Shown: positions 34,572-43,428 of the stretch, one piece after another | Layout of the letters: each line of letters opens with the position of its first letter | How positions within the stretch are numbered: position 1 is the first letter of the stretch | From: Nitrobacter sp. Nb-311A | GTDB lineage: Bacteria > Pseudomonadota > Alphaproteobacteria > Rhizobiales > Xanthobacteraceae | Direction: 5' to 3' | Assembly: GCF_000152905.1 (NCBI RefSeq) | Contig: NZ_AAMY01000005.1 | Span: 1-64,000 of the forward strand | DNA: 64,000 bases | The notes under the pieces: generated by a model | The model's input: the letters and a program-made list of their open reading frames with translations, nothing else | Told to the model about the DNA's origin: nothing | Databases searched by the model: none | Position numbers and translations under genes: made by a program

Positions 34572-37076
34572 TCAGAGCCCTCCGACCGCTGTCAGTCGCA
34601 GCACGCCGTTCTCGGGAAAATTGCGGTCATTGTCGAGACGTGCGATTTCGAAAGGACCCATCTCGATCCGACCGCGCGCCAGGTCATTTCCCGGCGCCTC
34701 CCAATAGCGCTTGAAGACCAAAACTTCGGCCGAATTGATTCCCTCAATGGCCTCGACCGCCGCATAAAGGCGGGACAGATAGACAGCGGCTCCAAAGCCG
34801 AAGCCGAGAGGATGGAAAAAGCCGCGCGTGCCGTCGGCGAACGACCGGTTGGAGAGCACCCGACCAGCCTCCGCCAGTACATCGCCACGGAAATGTCCGG
34901 TTCCGACGCAAAGCCGAATCTCGATCTCAAGCGGCACATAGGTCGCAGCGCGCACGTTCAGATCGTAGCCGGCGAGCTTGAAGCGGACGAGATGTGCTTT
35001 GACCGCCGCCGCGAAGTCGGGCTGCAATTCAGCTCCGCCGCCGGGGAGCCGCCGCAGGTTTCCGGCATCGACCGGATGGACGGCGAGGAAGACCGTGTGC
35101 CAGCTTCCGGTCCAGTGAAAGCTGGCCTTTGCTGCCGCCAAAGCCGGGTGGCGGAGGGCCATCTCTTCCCAGTCGGCGACCGTCACGGCGCGGAATTGGA
35201 GCGCGTGAAACGCTTCCGGGGCGATCTGCCGGACATGTTCGACGGACTCCGGCTCCTCCCCTGACCGGGCGGGCACAGGCTGCCGCACAGCCTCGATAGC
35301 AGAGGCCGCGGCACCGCCGGCAACGGCGTGGATCAGCGTTCCCCAGCCGCAATTGCCTCGGGTGCCGTTGCCGATCCGGTAAGTGGCGGCGATCCGGACC
35401 GCATCCAAAGGGCGCCGTCCATATTGGTCGTCGCCAAAGCGCAAGATCGCTGCGCCGCCATTGTCGATCTCAGCCGCGAACTGCTGGTCGAACGGCCCGC
35501 TGTCAAGCAGGTGCGGCACGGCGATCCAGCGTTCTGGATCGGGGATGCCGAAACTCCAGACGTCCAGCGATACGGAAGGGCCGGCCGCGGTCTGGGTCAG
35601 CGGCGCGTCAGGCAAGGCAAGCGACGGCAGCGGCCAGCGTCCGGCGCCGGCATCTGGAAAGCTTATGGTGCCCGCGGCGGTGTCGCGGGTGATTGTGCGG
35701 CCGTGATCGGCGGGTGCGACGTTACCGCGGGCAACCGACACGGGATCAACCAATACGTCCTGATCCGTGACGGCCGAGATGCAGAGGGGAAATGTCAGTG
35801 CATCCGCTTCGGTCCAGGTTATGCGCAGGAGCGGCAAGGGGGGATCGGCGGGATTAAGCCTCGGGGTCAGCGCGGTGCCGGTCAGCACGTTGGTGAAGAC
35901 CGCATCCTCGCTTGCCTCGGCGGCTTCGATGCGGACCACCTGACGATGGCGCGGATCGGCATCGGGCGCAGCCCCTGTCTCGGGGCTACGGATTTCCTCC
36001 AGCAGCAGGTATTCGCCGGGACGGAGATCGGGGGGCACGAGGACACCGCCTGCCTCAATGCAATAGAAGAAGGCATGGGTGGCGCCCTTTGCGAGGCAGC
36101 ATTGCGTATCGCCCCAACCATGAAAACGAATCTCGTTGTGAAGGCCGACAATGCGGGTCTCGACCTGGGTTTCGAAGACAATCACCTGCGCCAAAGCGGG
36201 ATCGGTGTCGAAATCGGCGGACAGCGGCACGATGGTGCCGGGCGCTGCGAGATCGCCCCTGAGAGGCTGGCCGATGCGGCTGGTCAGTTTGGCGCCCGAC
36301 GCAAGAACTTCGCTGGCGCCATCGACAGCTGTGAAGTGGACGAATGTCGAGGCATTGCGGCCATTGGACATCGCATAATCCACGAGCCGAGCATGGCGCG
36401 CCGCGGAAATGCGATGCAGGCAAGTGTCGAGAAATCCTTCGGTCGCTGGACCCGCATCCTGGCTATAGCTGAGATAGTCGCCGGCATAGGCCATCAATTC
36501 GACCAGCGTCATGCCGAGATCGGCGGGAAGCCTTTCCTGCCAGGATGGATTGCGTTCGGCGATGAGATCGACAAGCAGCCGCCGGAAGCTCTGGTAATCC
36601 TTCGCCATGTAATCGAGCGCCGGCTCGTCGAGAAGAGTCGGCGGGCAGTCGGCAGCGGGCCGGCAATCGAGGTCGCTCGGGCAGCTTGCCTTGAAGCTGA
36701 AGCGCGCCTGGGATCGCTCAAGGTCGATGTCGGCCTGCTCCATGGCGAGCACATAGGCCGAGAAATCGCCTTCGCGGTCGATAAAAAGCCTGAGCGCGAG
36801 TGGATCGGCCGGATCGGCTTCCACGTCGAGCACCCTGAGATCAACGACGCGGACACCTCCGATGATGGCGAAATTCGCTGCCGTCACCGCAGGTGGCAGC
36901 GGGGGCGGTTTCAGGAAAGTAACCTGGAGCACGTGGCGTCGAGGAGGTGGCGCCAGGAGGTCGCGACGATATTCGACGAAATCGATGCCGTTCAACGGAT
37001 GGGCCGGATCGAGCAGGACGCCCGACCGCTGCTCATCCCCGCAAAGCACCAGACCATCGGACGACAGCACCGTCAT
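34572..37076 (-). CDS. Baseplate gpJ-like wedge protein (Afp11-like)
   Basis: 834 residues from ATG 37076; the gp25 stop lies 7 nt upstream and GAGGG acts as ribosome site. Contains DYMAKDYQSFRRLLVDLIAE, PADLGMTLVELMAYAGDYLS and YSQDAGPATEGFLDTCLHRI, hallmarks of eCIS gpJ-type proteins, and a C-terminal FGFGAAVYLSRLYAAVEAIE-type module. Expected to form the wedge around the spike hub with gp25 and the second gpJ protein. Confidence 0.87.
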   Translation of the reverse strand: MTVLSSDGLVLCGDEQRSGVLLDPAHPLNGIDFVEYRRDLLAPPPRRHVLQVTFLKPPPLPPAVTAANFAIIGGVRVVDLRVLDVEADPADPLALRLFIDREGDFSAYVLAMEQADIDLERSQARFSFKASCPSDLDCRPAADCPPTLLDEPALDYMAKDYQSFRRLLVDLIAERNPSWQERLPADLGMTLVELMAYAGDYLSYSQDAGPATEGFLDTCLHRISAARHARLVDYAMSNGRNASTFVHFTAVDGASEVLASGAKLTSRIGQPLRGDLAAPGTIVPLSADFDTDPALAQVIVFETQVETRIVGLHNEIRFHGWGDTQCCLAKGATHAFFYCIEAGGVLVPPDLRPGEYLLLEEIRSPETGAAPDADPRHRQVVRIEAAEASEDAVFTNVLTGTALTPRLNPADPPLPLLRITWTEADALTFPLCISAVTDQDVLVDPVSVARGNVAPADHGRTITRDTAAGTISFPDAGAGRWPLPSLALPDAPLTQTAAGPSVSLDVWSFGIPDPERWIAVPHLLDSGPFDQQFAAEIDNGGAAILRFGDDQYGRRPLDAVRIAATYRIGNGTRGNCGWGTLIHAVAGGAAASAIEAVRQPVPARSGEEPESVEHVRQIAPEAFHALQFRAVTVADWEEMALRHPALAAAKASFHWTGSWHTVFLAVHPVDAGNLRRLPGGGAELQPDFAAAVKAHLVRFKLAGYDLNVRAATYVPLEIEIRLCVGTGHFRGDVLAEAGRVLSNRSFADGTRGFFHPLGFGFGAAVYLSRLYAAVEAIEGINSAEVLVFKRYWEAPGNDLARGRIEMGPFEIARLDNDRNFPENGVLRLTAVGGL

Positions 37077-37083
37077 CTTGCCC

Positions 37084-37461
37084 TCACAGCGGAATCGGAT
37101 GGCTGAACACGTCCTCGCGTCTCTCGCCAGTATCGCGCCGGGAATAGACGACGGTGATTTCGAGCGTAGCGTCGAGGGCGAGGACCGAGACCTTTTCCAC
37201 CGACACGACCGGGTCAAGCCAGCGGATCAAGGCACCGTGGATGAGTTGCTCGGTGGCGGCGGCAAGCGCGTCGGACGCCGGCCCGAAGATCAGTTGCTTG
37301 ATGCCACAGCCGAATTCCGGCCGGTTCACCCGTTCGCCCGGCGCCGTGAACAAGACCAGGTAGATCATGTCGCGGACATGATCGTCGGTGTCCGTGACCG
37401 CGCTCAGCCCATGCTCATCAATGGCGAATGGAAAGTCGAGGTAGGGGCGGTCGGGGTTCAT
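37084..37461 (-). CDS. GPW/gp25 family baseplate wedge protein
   Basis: 125 residues. Conserved gp25 core: HVRDMIYLVLFTAPGERVNR then PEFGCGIKQLIFGP (EFGCG turn) and EKVSVLALDATLEITVVYSR. In T4 and R-type systems gp25 contacts sheath and wedge and is essential. Its ATG shares a base with the preceding stop (TGATG). Length is normal for the family. Confidence 0.92.
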   Translation of the reverse strand: MNPDRPYLDFPFAIDEHGLSAVTDTDDHVRDMIYLVLFTAPGERVNRPEFGCGIKQLIFGPASDALAAATEQLIHGALIRWLDPVVSVEKVSVLALDATLEITVVYSRRDTGERREDVFSHPIPL

Positions 37462-37766
37462 CAGCGATAATCCACATCGATCTCGGTAACCGGCATGGTT
37501 TGATTATGCTGGCAAAAGGTAGTGATGGCGGCATGGTTGTCCTGAAGGTGGCGGACGACGCCGCGAGCGATTGCCACGAAGAAGCGGCGGCGGTCGCGCA
37601 CGGTCTGTTGCGAAGCGTTGAAATCGAGACCAGGCAGGTTGTCAGCGCGCATCAGCGAATCGAGCTCCTGCTCGATCGCCTCGGCCATGGAGTCGGCGAA
37701 TTTCGGATCCGATACGCCCACAGTCGCGGCGGGGCTGAGATTCCCGGGGATCAGCGCGTTTCCCAT
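37461..37766 (-). CDS. Unassigned small eCIS baseplate-region protein
   Basis: 101 residues: MGNALIPGNLSPAATVGVSD, then mostly helical sequence with FFVAIARGVVRHLQDNHAAI. It sits between the spike and gp25, where a PAAR tip protein is often encoded, but it lacks the Gly/His/Pro pattern of PAAR repeats. A hub or chaperone role is possible. Overlaps gp25 by one base. Confidence 0.65.
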   Translation of the reverse strand: MGNALIPGNLSPAATVGVSDPKFADSMAEAIEQELDSLMRADNLPGLDFNASQQTVRDRRRFFVAIARGVVRHLQDNHAAITTFCQHNQTMPVTEIDVDYR

Positions 37767-37784
37767 GACACCTCCAGAAAATGA

Positions 37785-38498
37785 CTACTCCAGAAAGACC
37801 TTGATCGACAGCAGGCTTGGGCTTGGCGGCGGCATCGGGGCGACAGGCGGGGCGGGCGTGACCGGCAGGATGCCCAGCGCCAATTCGCCGGGATGCACAT
37901 GGGTATTGAACAGGGTGACGAGCTGAGTGAGATAGGCGAAAAGCTGATCGCCCAATACGCCCGGATGAGCGGCCGAGGCGCTGCCCTCCTGGACGAGGGG
38001 AGCGCTGGAGACGACCCGCGCAGCACCTGTGATGGTGACTGTTCCTGTCTTGACGTTGACCTCGACGGAATTGAGCCCGAGGCCATCGGTCAAGGTGATC
38101 GTCTGGCCGACATCATCCATGACCGTGGTCAGCCCGAAATCGCTGCGCCAGATCTTTGTTGTTGGTTTGCTCGGAGCGCCCGGGGGCTTCATCGGCAGCT
38201 CTCCGGCGGCCCAGAAGCAGCCCGCCCAGATGGGCCGCGAGACGTCGCCTGCTTCGAACTCGATCCAGACGCCGGCGCCGATCGGCGGCACCGAGAAGAA
38301 GCCGGAGGTGGGCCCCGCATAGGGCGTGCAAGGCCTGGCCCAGCCGGTTGGCACCTCACCCAGGACTTCCGGCACGAAGGCCTTCAACCGGCCCTGGGAC
38401 AGAGGGTCCATGTTGTCCATGACTGTCCCTGAATACTTGCCGTAGGCCGGGGTGCATCCGCCGTCCTGGTTTTGTTCGGTCGTTATCGTGTCGAGCAC
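37785..38498 (-). CDS. gpV/gp5-like spike protein
   Basis: 237 residues from a GTG at 38498 that has GAGGAGG 6 nt upstream; an ATG at 38537 lies inside the preceding gene and has no such site. OB-fold region with GKYSGTVMDNMDPLSQGRLK, FFSVPPIGAGVWIEFEAGD and PIWAGCFW, then a short beta-helix (SVEVNVKTGTVTITGAARV) and NTHVHPG. The HVH near the C-terminus resembles the metal-binding HxH at the tip of P2 gpV. Pro-rich tail follows. Confidence 0.87.
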   Translation of the reverse strand: MLDTITTEQNQDGGCTPAYGKYSGTVMDNMDPLSQGRLKAFVPEVLGEVPTGWARPCTPYAGPTSGFFSVPPIGAGVWIEFEAGDVSRPIWAGCFWAAGELPMKPPGAPSKPTTKIWRSDFGLTTVMDDVGQTITLTDGLGLNSVEVNVKTGTVTITGAARVVSSAPLVQEGSASAAHPGVLGDQLFAYLTQLVTLFNTHVHPGELALGILPVTPAPPVAPMPPPSPSLLSIKVFLE

Positions 38499-38508
38499 GG
38501 AATCCTCC

Positions 38509-39642
38509 TCATGCCACTGCCGCCAAGGGATCGACAAAGACTTCGGCGCCCGTCAGGCCGACCGCGTTGCGCCAGGCCGAGAAACTCTGGCTGTAGCCGT
38601 CTCGCGAGATCCGATGGGTCACCGACTGCACGTAATAAAGGCCGCTGTTCTGCCGCCCGGCTCCTCGCACCAGCACCGGCAGGCCCGCCAGCAGGACGCG
38701 GGCGTATTTCAGCCCGTCGATCTCGCCATGGGCGGTGATCGCCCGGCTCGACTCGTTCGCCTTCGCCAACGCCTGCGCCTGGGCCTCGGCGGGGCTGGCG
38801 GCGTCGGTGGCGCAAGGACGCATGATCGGCGGCGGAAGGATGCGGCCGAGGGCGGGCTCCAGTCCCATGGGCAACTCGGTGGCGGCAGGCGCCATCGAAG
38901 GAATGGGAGCTCGGGTTCGCGGGTCGACGGTCGTGCCCGTGATGGATGTCGGCCGCAGCATGTCGTTCGAGGTGGAGAACGAGGTGAGGTTGGTCTGTGT
39001 CCCGAAGTCGATCGAGAGCACGCCCTGTGGCGGCACCGCCGTCAGCGGCGGGTGAAAATGGCCCATGTCCAGGCCGACGACGGGATCCGGTTGGATGTAC
39101 AGCTCGTAGCTGTTGCGGCGTGCGAGCTGAAACAGATAGGTCGCATCATAATCGCGCTGGTTCGAAATCGTATCGAGCACCGTGCGGAAGGGCGGGGTCG
39201 GGACGACCGACGGCAGGATCGCATATTTGCTGAAGATTGCCGCAGCGGCGACGCTGTCAGGAGAATTCGGCCACGGGAAAGGCTGTTGAATATGGGCCAT
39301 GATCGTGCCCAAGGCGTCCATGCCCACGACCTCAAGTCGCGAGGCGCCCGGTTGATTGGCGGCGCTTAGTTGAGCATCCTTGACATAGCCGTTGATGAGG
39401 GCTTGCGGCATTCCAAGCCCTGACGAGATCCTGATGGTGATCGGCACCAGGGGCCGGAAGATATCGAAGGCCAGCGCATCGAAGTCACCGAAAAAATTGC
39501 GGCTCAGATCGAAATGCAGACGGAACATCGACGACTTGCCGACGGATGTCTCGACCTCGATCTCCCGCAAGGCCTGGAAGAACACGACCGGCATCGGCGC
39601 CATGGCGACCTGAACGGTGAAGAAGGCCGGAAGAAGCGCCAT
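38509..39642 (-). CDS. gpD/gp27-like hub protein
   Basis: 377 residues. Beta-barrel hub protein of the phage late-control D family: LREIEVETSVGKSSMFRLHF, VPITIRISSG, FSKYAILPSVVPTPP, then RDYDATYLFQLARRNSYELY and the C-terminal YYVQSVTHRISRDGYSQSFS. It forms the trimer-to-hexamer adaptor between tube and spike in the family. Placed between the LysM-like gene and the spike as in other eCIS loci. Confidence 0.87.
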   Translation of the reverse strand: MALLPAFFTVQVAMAPMPVVFFQALREIEVETSVGKSSMFRLHFDLSRNFFGDFDALAFDIFRPLVPITIRISSGLGMPQALINGYVKDAQLSAANQPGASRLEVVGMDALGTIMAHIQQPFPWPNSPDSVAAAAIFSKYAILPSVVPTPPFRTVLDTISNQRDYDATYLFQLARRNSYELYIQPDPVVGLDMGHFHPPLTAVPPQGVLSIDFGTQTNLTSFSTSNDMLRPTSITGTTVDPRTRAPIPSMAPAATELPMGLEPALGRILPPPIMRPCATDAASPAEAQAQALAKANESSRAITAHGEIDGLKYARVLLAGLPVLVRGAGRQNSGLYYVQSVTHRISRDGYSQSFSAWRNAVGLTGAEVFVDPLAAVA

Positions 39643-39646
39643 GGCG

Positions 39647-39934
39647 TCACAGGCCTCCGTCCGGTCCGGGCACTGCGACGCGCGCGCCAGGGCTGGCGGT
39701 CAGGTCGGCAGGCCGGCGGATGAGGTTGGCATCACAGAGCCGCCAGAATTGCTCGGCGTCTCCGATCGCGCGCCAGGCGAGCAGATCGGGCCGGTCGCCG
39801 TCCTCCACTTTGACCCGAAGCCGAACCGTGGTTGCGGGAATGAAGCGCATGCGCTTGTAGCGGATCTGTCGGCCATCCGGACCATCGATGACCGCATCGG
39901 CAATGTTTTCATATCGGCTGCCCCGGAAAAACAT
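39647..39934 (-). CDS. LysM-like small tail protein
   Basis: 95 residues. A beta strand region (RYKRMRFIPATTVRLRVKV) then DRPDLLAWRAIGDAEQFWRL and CDANLIRRPADLTASPGARV, which is the D.L..A...GD...W..L.dAN.i..P..l.pG..l pattern of LysM-like/gpX tail proteins. Lies 9 bp after the CIS tube gene and 4 bp before the hub gene. Probably part of the central hub. Confidence 0.72.
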   Translation of the reverse strand: MFFRGSRYENIADAVIDGPDGRQIRYKRMRFIPATTVRLRVKVEDGDRPDLLAWRAIGDAEQFWRLCDANLIRRPADLTASPGARVAVPGPDGGL

Positions 39935-39943
39935 GGAGGATCC

Positions 39944-40597
39944 CTAGATTGGCAGCCCGGCGCCAAGGCCGGTCTTGTCGCCGAACAGATTGAGGGCGGA
40001 CATGGCTTCCTTTCGGGTGAAGGAGGCGAGATAGACCCAGTAGCCCGGATTGGTGACGTCGAGGTCGCGATAGGTCAGCACCCGCAGCGTGAGATCGGCC
40101 TTGGCGCGGATAGGGTTCAATGCCTGGTCGAAGGCCTCCTCGCGGATCGACAGGCCCTGGACCTGCACCGGCAGCACGCGCTTGGGCCCCCAGATGAGCA
40201 GGGCCAAGGGCGCCTGCTCACCGAGCACGAAGGCGCTGCCGGCAAGCGCCAGTGCCTCATTGGCGATCACCATCGGATAGGACGGGTAGACCAGCCTCTC
40301 CAGGGCGGCGATCACGGGATGAAGTCCGTTTTCGACCGTGACGGCGTTCTCGGACGGATGCTCGAGCTGATCGGCGGCATCGATCTCGACGGAAAAGCTC
40401 AACGTCTCCTGAGGAGGGCCATTGACGCGATTGGCATCGCCGCGGCCCCCGCCATTGGCGCCTTGAATCTGAAGCGACCGCGAGACCTCATCGGGATTGT
40501 ACTGGAAGACGATGACGGTCGGCAGGAGCGAGGGAAGCTGATAGGCGACGATGCCTCCCTTTAGGACGCGTGGACTGCCCGGAAAGTCCGACCCCAT
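39944..40597 (-). CDS. CIS tube/adaptor protein (Afp7-like)
   Basis: 217 residues from ATG 40597 with GAGGGG upstream; an earlier Met at 40627 lacks a site. Contains VFQYNPDEVSRSLQIQG, FSVEIDAADQLEHPSENAVT, LIWGPKRVLPVQVQGLSIRE and AKADLTLRVLTYRDL, typical of the contractile-injection-system tube/adaptor family. First gene after the AT-rich break; it joins tube to hub. Confidence 0.83.
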   Translation of the reverse strand: MGSDFPGSPRVLKGGIVAYQLPSLLPTVIVFQYNPDEVSRSLQIQGANGGGRGDANRVNGPPQETLSFSVEIDAADQLEHPSENAVTVENGLHPVIAALERLVYPSYPMVIANEALALAGSAFVLGEQAPLALLIWGPKRVLPVQVQGLSIREEAFDQALNPIRAKADLTLRVLTYRDLDVTNPGYWVYLASFTRKEAMSALNLFGDKTGLGAGLPI

Positions 40598-40689
40598 GAG
40601 ACGTTTCCCCTCGATCCAATCCCACACTCTTGCGTGAGACTACCATCAGGAACCCAAATTTGAAAGTAGAGATAAACACAATACTTTAT

Positions 40690-40695
40690 ATTATA
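40690..40695 (-). promoter_or_regulatory. Possible -10 element for the baseplate half
   Basis: On the minus strand TATAAT occurs in AT-rich context about 93 bp upstream of the CIS tube gene ATG. No good TTGACA-like -35 sits at the normal spacing, so this is a weak call. The hairpin at 40720-40736 just upstream could end the preceding transcript. Confidence 0.3.
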
Positions 40696-40719
40696 AATAA
40701 AACTCACAATAAATCATCC

Positions 40720-40736
40720 CATCAGGCTTCCTGATG
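40720..40736 (-). terminator. Possible hairpin after the cargo gene
   Basis: CATCAGG (40720-40726), loop CTT, CCTGATG (40730-40736): a perfect 7-bp stem, about 80 bp downstream of the DUF4157 gene stop. No clean run of U follows directly, though the next 40 nt are AT-rich. It could reduce read-through or protect the upstream mRNA. Confidence 0.35.
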
Positions 40737-40815
40737 AAGTAAAAACAAAACTTATATTTCATTCAAATCCATGTTCTACTTCATTCGGTATCCCTTACCG
40801 TTGCTCTCAATGCTA

Positions 40816-43428
40816 TCATGTCAGCTTGTCGAGCTTGGCTTCCAGACCAGGGTCGGCTCCGACGCCTGAGATTCTGAAGAGGCGGCCATCGAGCTTGGCC
40901 GGTGGTGTGAGTTGATCGAAAATTTTCCGGTAGGCCTTTATCTGGGCCTGATGGAGCCGGCCTGCACTGAGGTTTGTCCGGGTATCGTACGGCCAGATAT
41001 TGTTGAATTTGTCCTCGCCGCCGAATTGAAGCTCCCGGATGTGATCCATCTGCACGGTGCCCTCGTTGGGAGGCGCTCCGTCGTAGTAGGTGTCAAGGCC
41101 TGTCATCAATTGGCGGAAATGGTCGGATTCGTTGCGATCCTTCGGGGATTGAATGTAATTGAAACATTTCGCCCACTGTCCGGTTTCCGGCCAGTTTTCC
41201 CCGTCAAGTCCTATCCAATTGGGGCCGGTAACCGGCTCGCCCGGAACGGGACCCTGGCGAGTCCACCTGGTGGTGGGGACCTCCAGATGGGAGACGAGAA
41301 CCGGATCCTCATCCTGGCTGACGCTCTCCGGATAGACCCCCGGCGCATGGAAACTCAGCGTCTTGGGATAAAGCGAGCGCGGCTTGAACCAGTGCAGCGG
41401 CAGAGCCTTGTCGCATGAAAGACCATCGAGCTTGAGCTCGCCGTTGGTATCCTTGATTTTCGATTCCACGAGTTCGCGGACCGGAATGCCGTCCTTTTTC
41501 TTCCTCGCCGCGGGCCGGCTTGGACCCGCGACGCGTAGCGCGCCGGCTTGGTGCTGGTTTGGGGAGCCCTTGGCAAAAGCGCCGAGGCTCGGCTGCGGGA
41601 TGAAGGAATTGTCGAAGACAAGGCCTCCGGTCCAGCCATAGCTGAGATTGCCCTCGGCAAAGGTTGTCTGGCCGTCCCAGAGGCTGAAGCCAAGAAAGTC
41701 GAGGCCGGCCGAACCCGACAGCTTGGCGCCGATGGCTGCCATTGCGGCGAGCTCAAGGTCGGTTTTGAGGCCGAAGGGCTGCTTCTTCTTCGGATCATAT
41801 TCGATTTCCGCCAACACATTGACGTCACCCGAGACGGAAGCATCGAGATCGAGCTTGATTTCGCCGTGGGCGGTCAGAATGTCGACCAATCCGAGCGCCT
41901 CGACGGCGGCCTCTACTCCGACCGCGATCTCCATGTGGAGATCCGCCGCGCCGCCGGTGGTGAACTGTGCCCGGCCCGCCAAAGGCATGCTTGGATCGAG
42001 CCCGGCCACGCGGCCCAGCGCCGCCGCCGTATCGCCGGCTCCTGGCGACAATTTGTCGAGGGCCCCTGCGGTGGCGTCAAGCGCATCCGCGACCCGGTTC
42101 TCGCCCTTGGCGGTCTGCTTGATGTAACCGGACAGGCATATGTCGTCGAGAACCCCGGCATCGTAGCTGTAGGCAGCCTTGGCCTTGGCCTCCACGCCCA
42201 CCCGCACGGCGATATCGCCCAGGCCGAATTCCGCGAGCTTCCATTCGAACTTCGGCACTTTCGGCAGATATTCGCTGAGATCTTTTTCGTCGCCGCCGTC
42301 CGAGAAAAGTGTCTGCCGCGGCAAGGTGACAAGGCATTCAGGCCGGAAGTTCTCCAGTTCCTTTGGATTGGCGCCAAACTCGAAAAGTACATTGTCTTGA
42401 TCCTTGAGCAGATCCTTCGGGCTGGGCTGCCCCTTCTTTCGGCTATAGCCGCCCCTGAAGACCCGTCGCCGCCCTCCGGTGTGGAAGACGAACTGAACGC
42501 CTTCCTGGATTTTGGTTTTCTTTCCGCCCTTCTTGAGGTCCTTTGTCTCGATAGGCTCGACGCTGGCGGTGTACTCACCCGCCGGAAACGTCTTGTCGCA
42601 TTGATAAAGCCTGTACATGTAGGTCGCCCGCCTGGTCTGGATCGCCATCCGGCTGTCGGCGCAGGACACGAGGATCTTCTGGACCCGGTCATTGACGAGT
42701 GTCACGTCGGTATTGTCATCGCTCTCCTCAGCGGACTCCTCGCCCTCGGGCTCGGCCGCGATCGGGGCGGGATCAGACTGGGGAGCTGCATCGGCATCCG
42801 GCGCCGCCGCATCGCGCCTGATCACGGCCTCCTGCGGCGCGCGCTGAACGGGGCTTGATCCGCCGCTGCCGGTCTGCTGCACCACATGGGCGAGTTCGTG
42901 AGCCAGAAGATGATCGCCATCGGTTGTTCCGGGGGAATATTCGCGAGACGCGAAGGCGATGTCGCGCCCCAGCGTGTAGGCGCGGGCGTTGATGCCGTCG
43001 GCCGCGGAGGCGGCTGCGGCGTCCGTGTGCAGACGAACCGCTGAAAGGTCCTGGCTCAGCCGCGGCTCGAAATAAGCGCGTTGCGCGGCGCTCAAGGGAG
43101 TGCCGCCTGATCTCAGGGCCGATACCGCCTGATCGGCAGCCTGCCTTTGGAGTTGGTCTTCAGCCTCGCAATGTCCGCATTTGCGCTGGATGGATTTTTC
43201 TTCCTCCTCGCAGGCGGAGCATTTGCGCTGCGCGATACCGCTCGCGGCCGTGGCGATCGGACCACTTGGCGTATCGCCGATGACAGCATCGGCGATACGA
43301 TCGGCCTCGCGCTCCAGAGGGTCGTCGACGGGACCGACGCGTGTCTTGGCCTGGATCGCTGTCGGCGGCGGTCGCGCGCGCGACGGCGTCGCGTTGACCT
43401 TAGCCGGGGCAAGCGCTCGCATCGTCAT
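40816..43428 (-). CDS. DUF4157 protein with HNH-like C-terminus, candidate eCIS cargo
   Basis: 870 residues. N-terminus: DDPLEREADRIADAVIG, two CxxC pairs (C70/C73, C84/C87), then DUF4157 (about 104-186) with ARAYTLGRDIAFA and HLLAHELAHVVQQ (HExxH at 177-181). DUF4157 marks eCIS-linked proteins and in known systems is associated with cargo loading. A Pro/Asp/Glu-rich linker and a large central region follow. At 794-830, MDHIRELQFGGEDKFNNIW and TNLSAG follow the DHI-EL-GG-N-W-N-SAG layout of HNH nuclease-type toxins. Overlaps the upstream gene by 4 nt. Confidence 0.82.
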   Translation of the reverse strand: MTMRALAPAKVNATPSRARPPPTAIQAKTRVGPVDDPLEREADRIADAVIGDTPSGPIATAASGIAQRKCSACEEEEKSIQRKCGHCEAEDQLQRQAADQAVSALRSGGTPLSAAQRAYFEPRLSQDLSAVRLHTDAAAASAADGINARAYTLGRDIAFASREYSPGTTDGDHLLAHELAHVVQQTGSGGSSPVQRAPQEAVIRRDAAAPDADAAPQSDPAPIAAEPEGEESAEESDDNTDVTLVNDRVQKILVSCADSRMAIQTRRATYMYRLYQCDKTFPAGEYTASVEPIETKDLKKGGKKTKIQEGVQFVFHTGGRRRVFRGGYSRKKGQPSPKDLLKDQDNVLFEFGANPKELENFRPECLVTLPRQTLFSDGGDEKDLSEYLPKVPKFEWKLAEFGLGDIAVRVGVEAKAKAAYSYDAGVLDDICLSGYIKQTAKGENRVADALDATAGALDKLSPGAGDTAAALGRVAGLDPSMPLAGRAQFTTGGAADLHMEIAVGVEAAVEALGLVDILTAHGEIKLDLDASVSGDVNVLAEIEYDPKKKQPFGLKTDLELAAMAAIGAKLSGSAGLDFLGFSLWDGQTTFAEGNLSYGWTGGLVFDNSFIPQPSLGAFAKGSPNQHQAGALRVAGPSRPAARKKKDGIPVRELVESKIKDTNGELKLDGLSCDKALPLHWFKPRSLYPKTLSFHAPGVYPESVSQDEDPVLVSHLEVPTTRWTRQGPVPGEPVTGPNWIGLDGENWPETGQWAKCFNYIQSPKDRNESDHFRQLMTGLDTYYDGAPPNEGTVQMDHIRELQFGGEDKFNNIWPYDTRTNLSAGRLHQAQIKAYRKIFDQLTPPAKLDGRLFRISGVGADPGLEAKLDKLT

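Larger units (their letters stand above)
40598..40815. other. AT-rich intergenic gap inside the eCIS locus
   Basis: About 218 bp of strikingly AT-rich DNA in a GC-rich locus whose other genes overlap or nearly touch. It holds a perfect hairpin CATCAGG-CTT-CCTGATG (40720-40736) and, on the minus strand, TATAAT (40695-40690). It divides the locus into a structural/cargo half and a baseplate half. Confidence 0.7.

Noticed and set aside
37461-37766. PAAR tip protein
   Set aside because: Position fits, but the sequence is helical and lacks the Gly/His-rich repeats.
41548-42858. 436-codon plus-strand frame opposite the DUF4157 gene
   Set aside because: Shadow of the real gene; no domain pattern.
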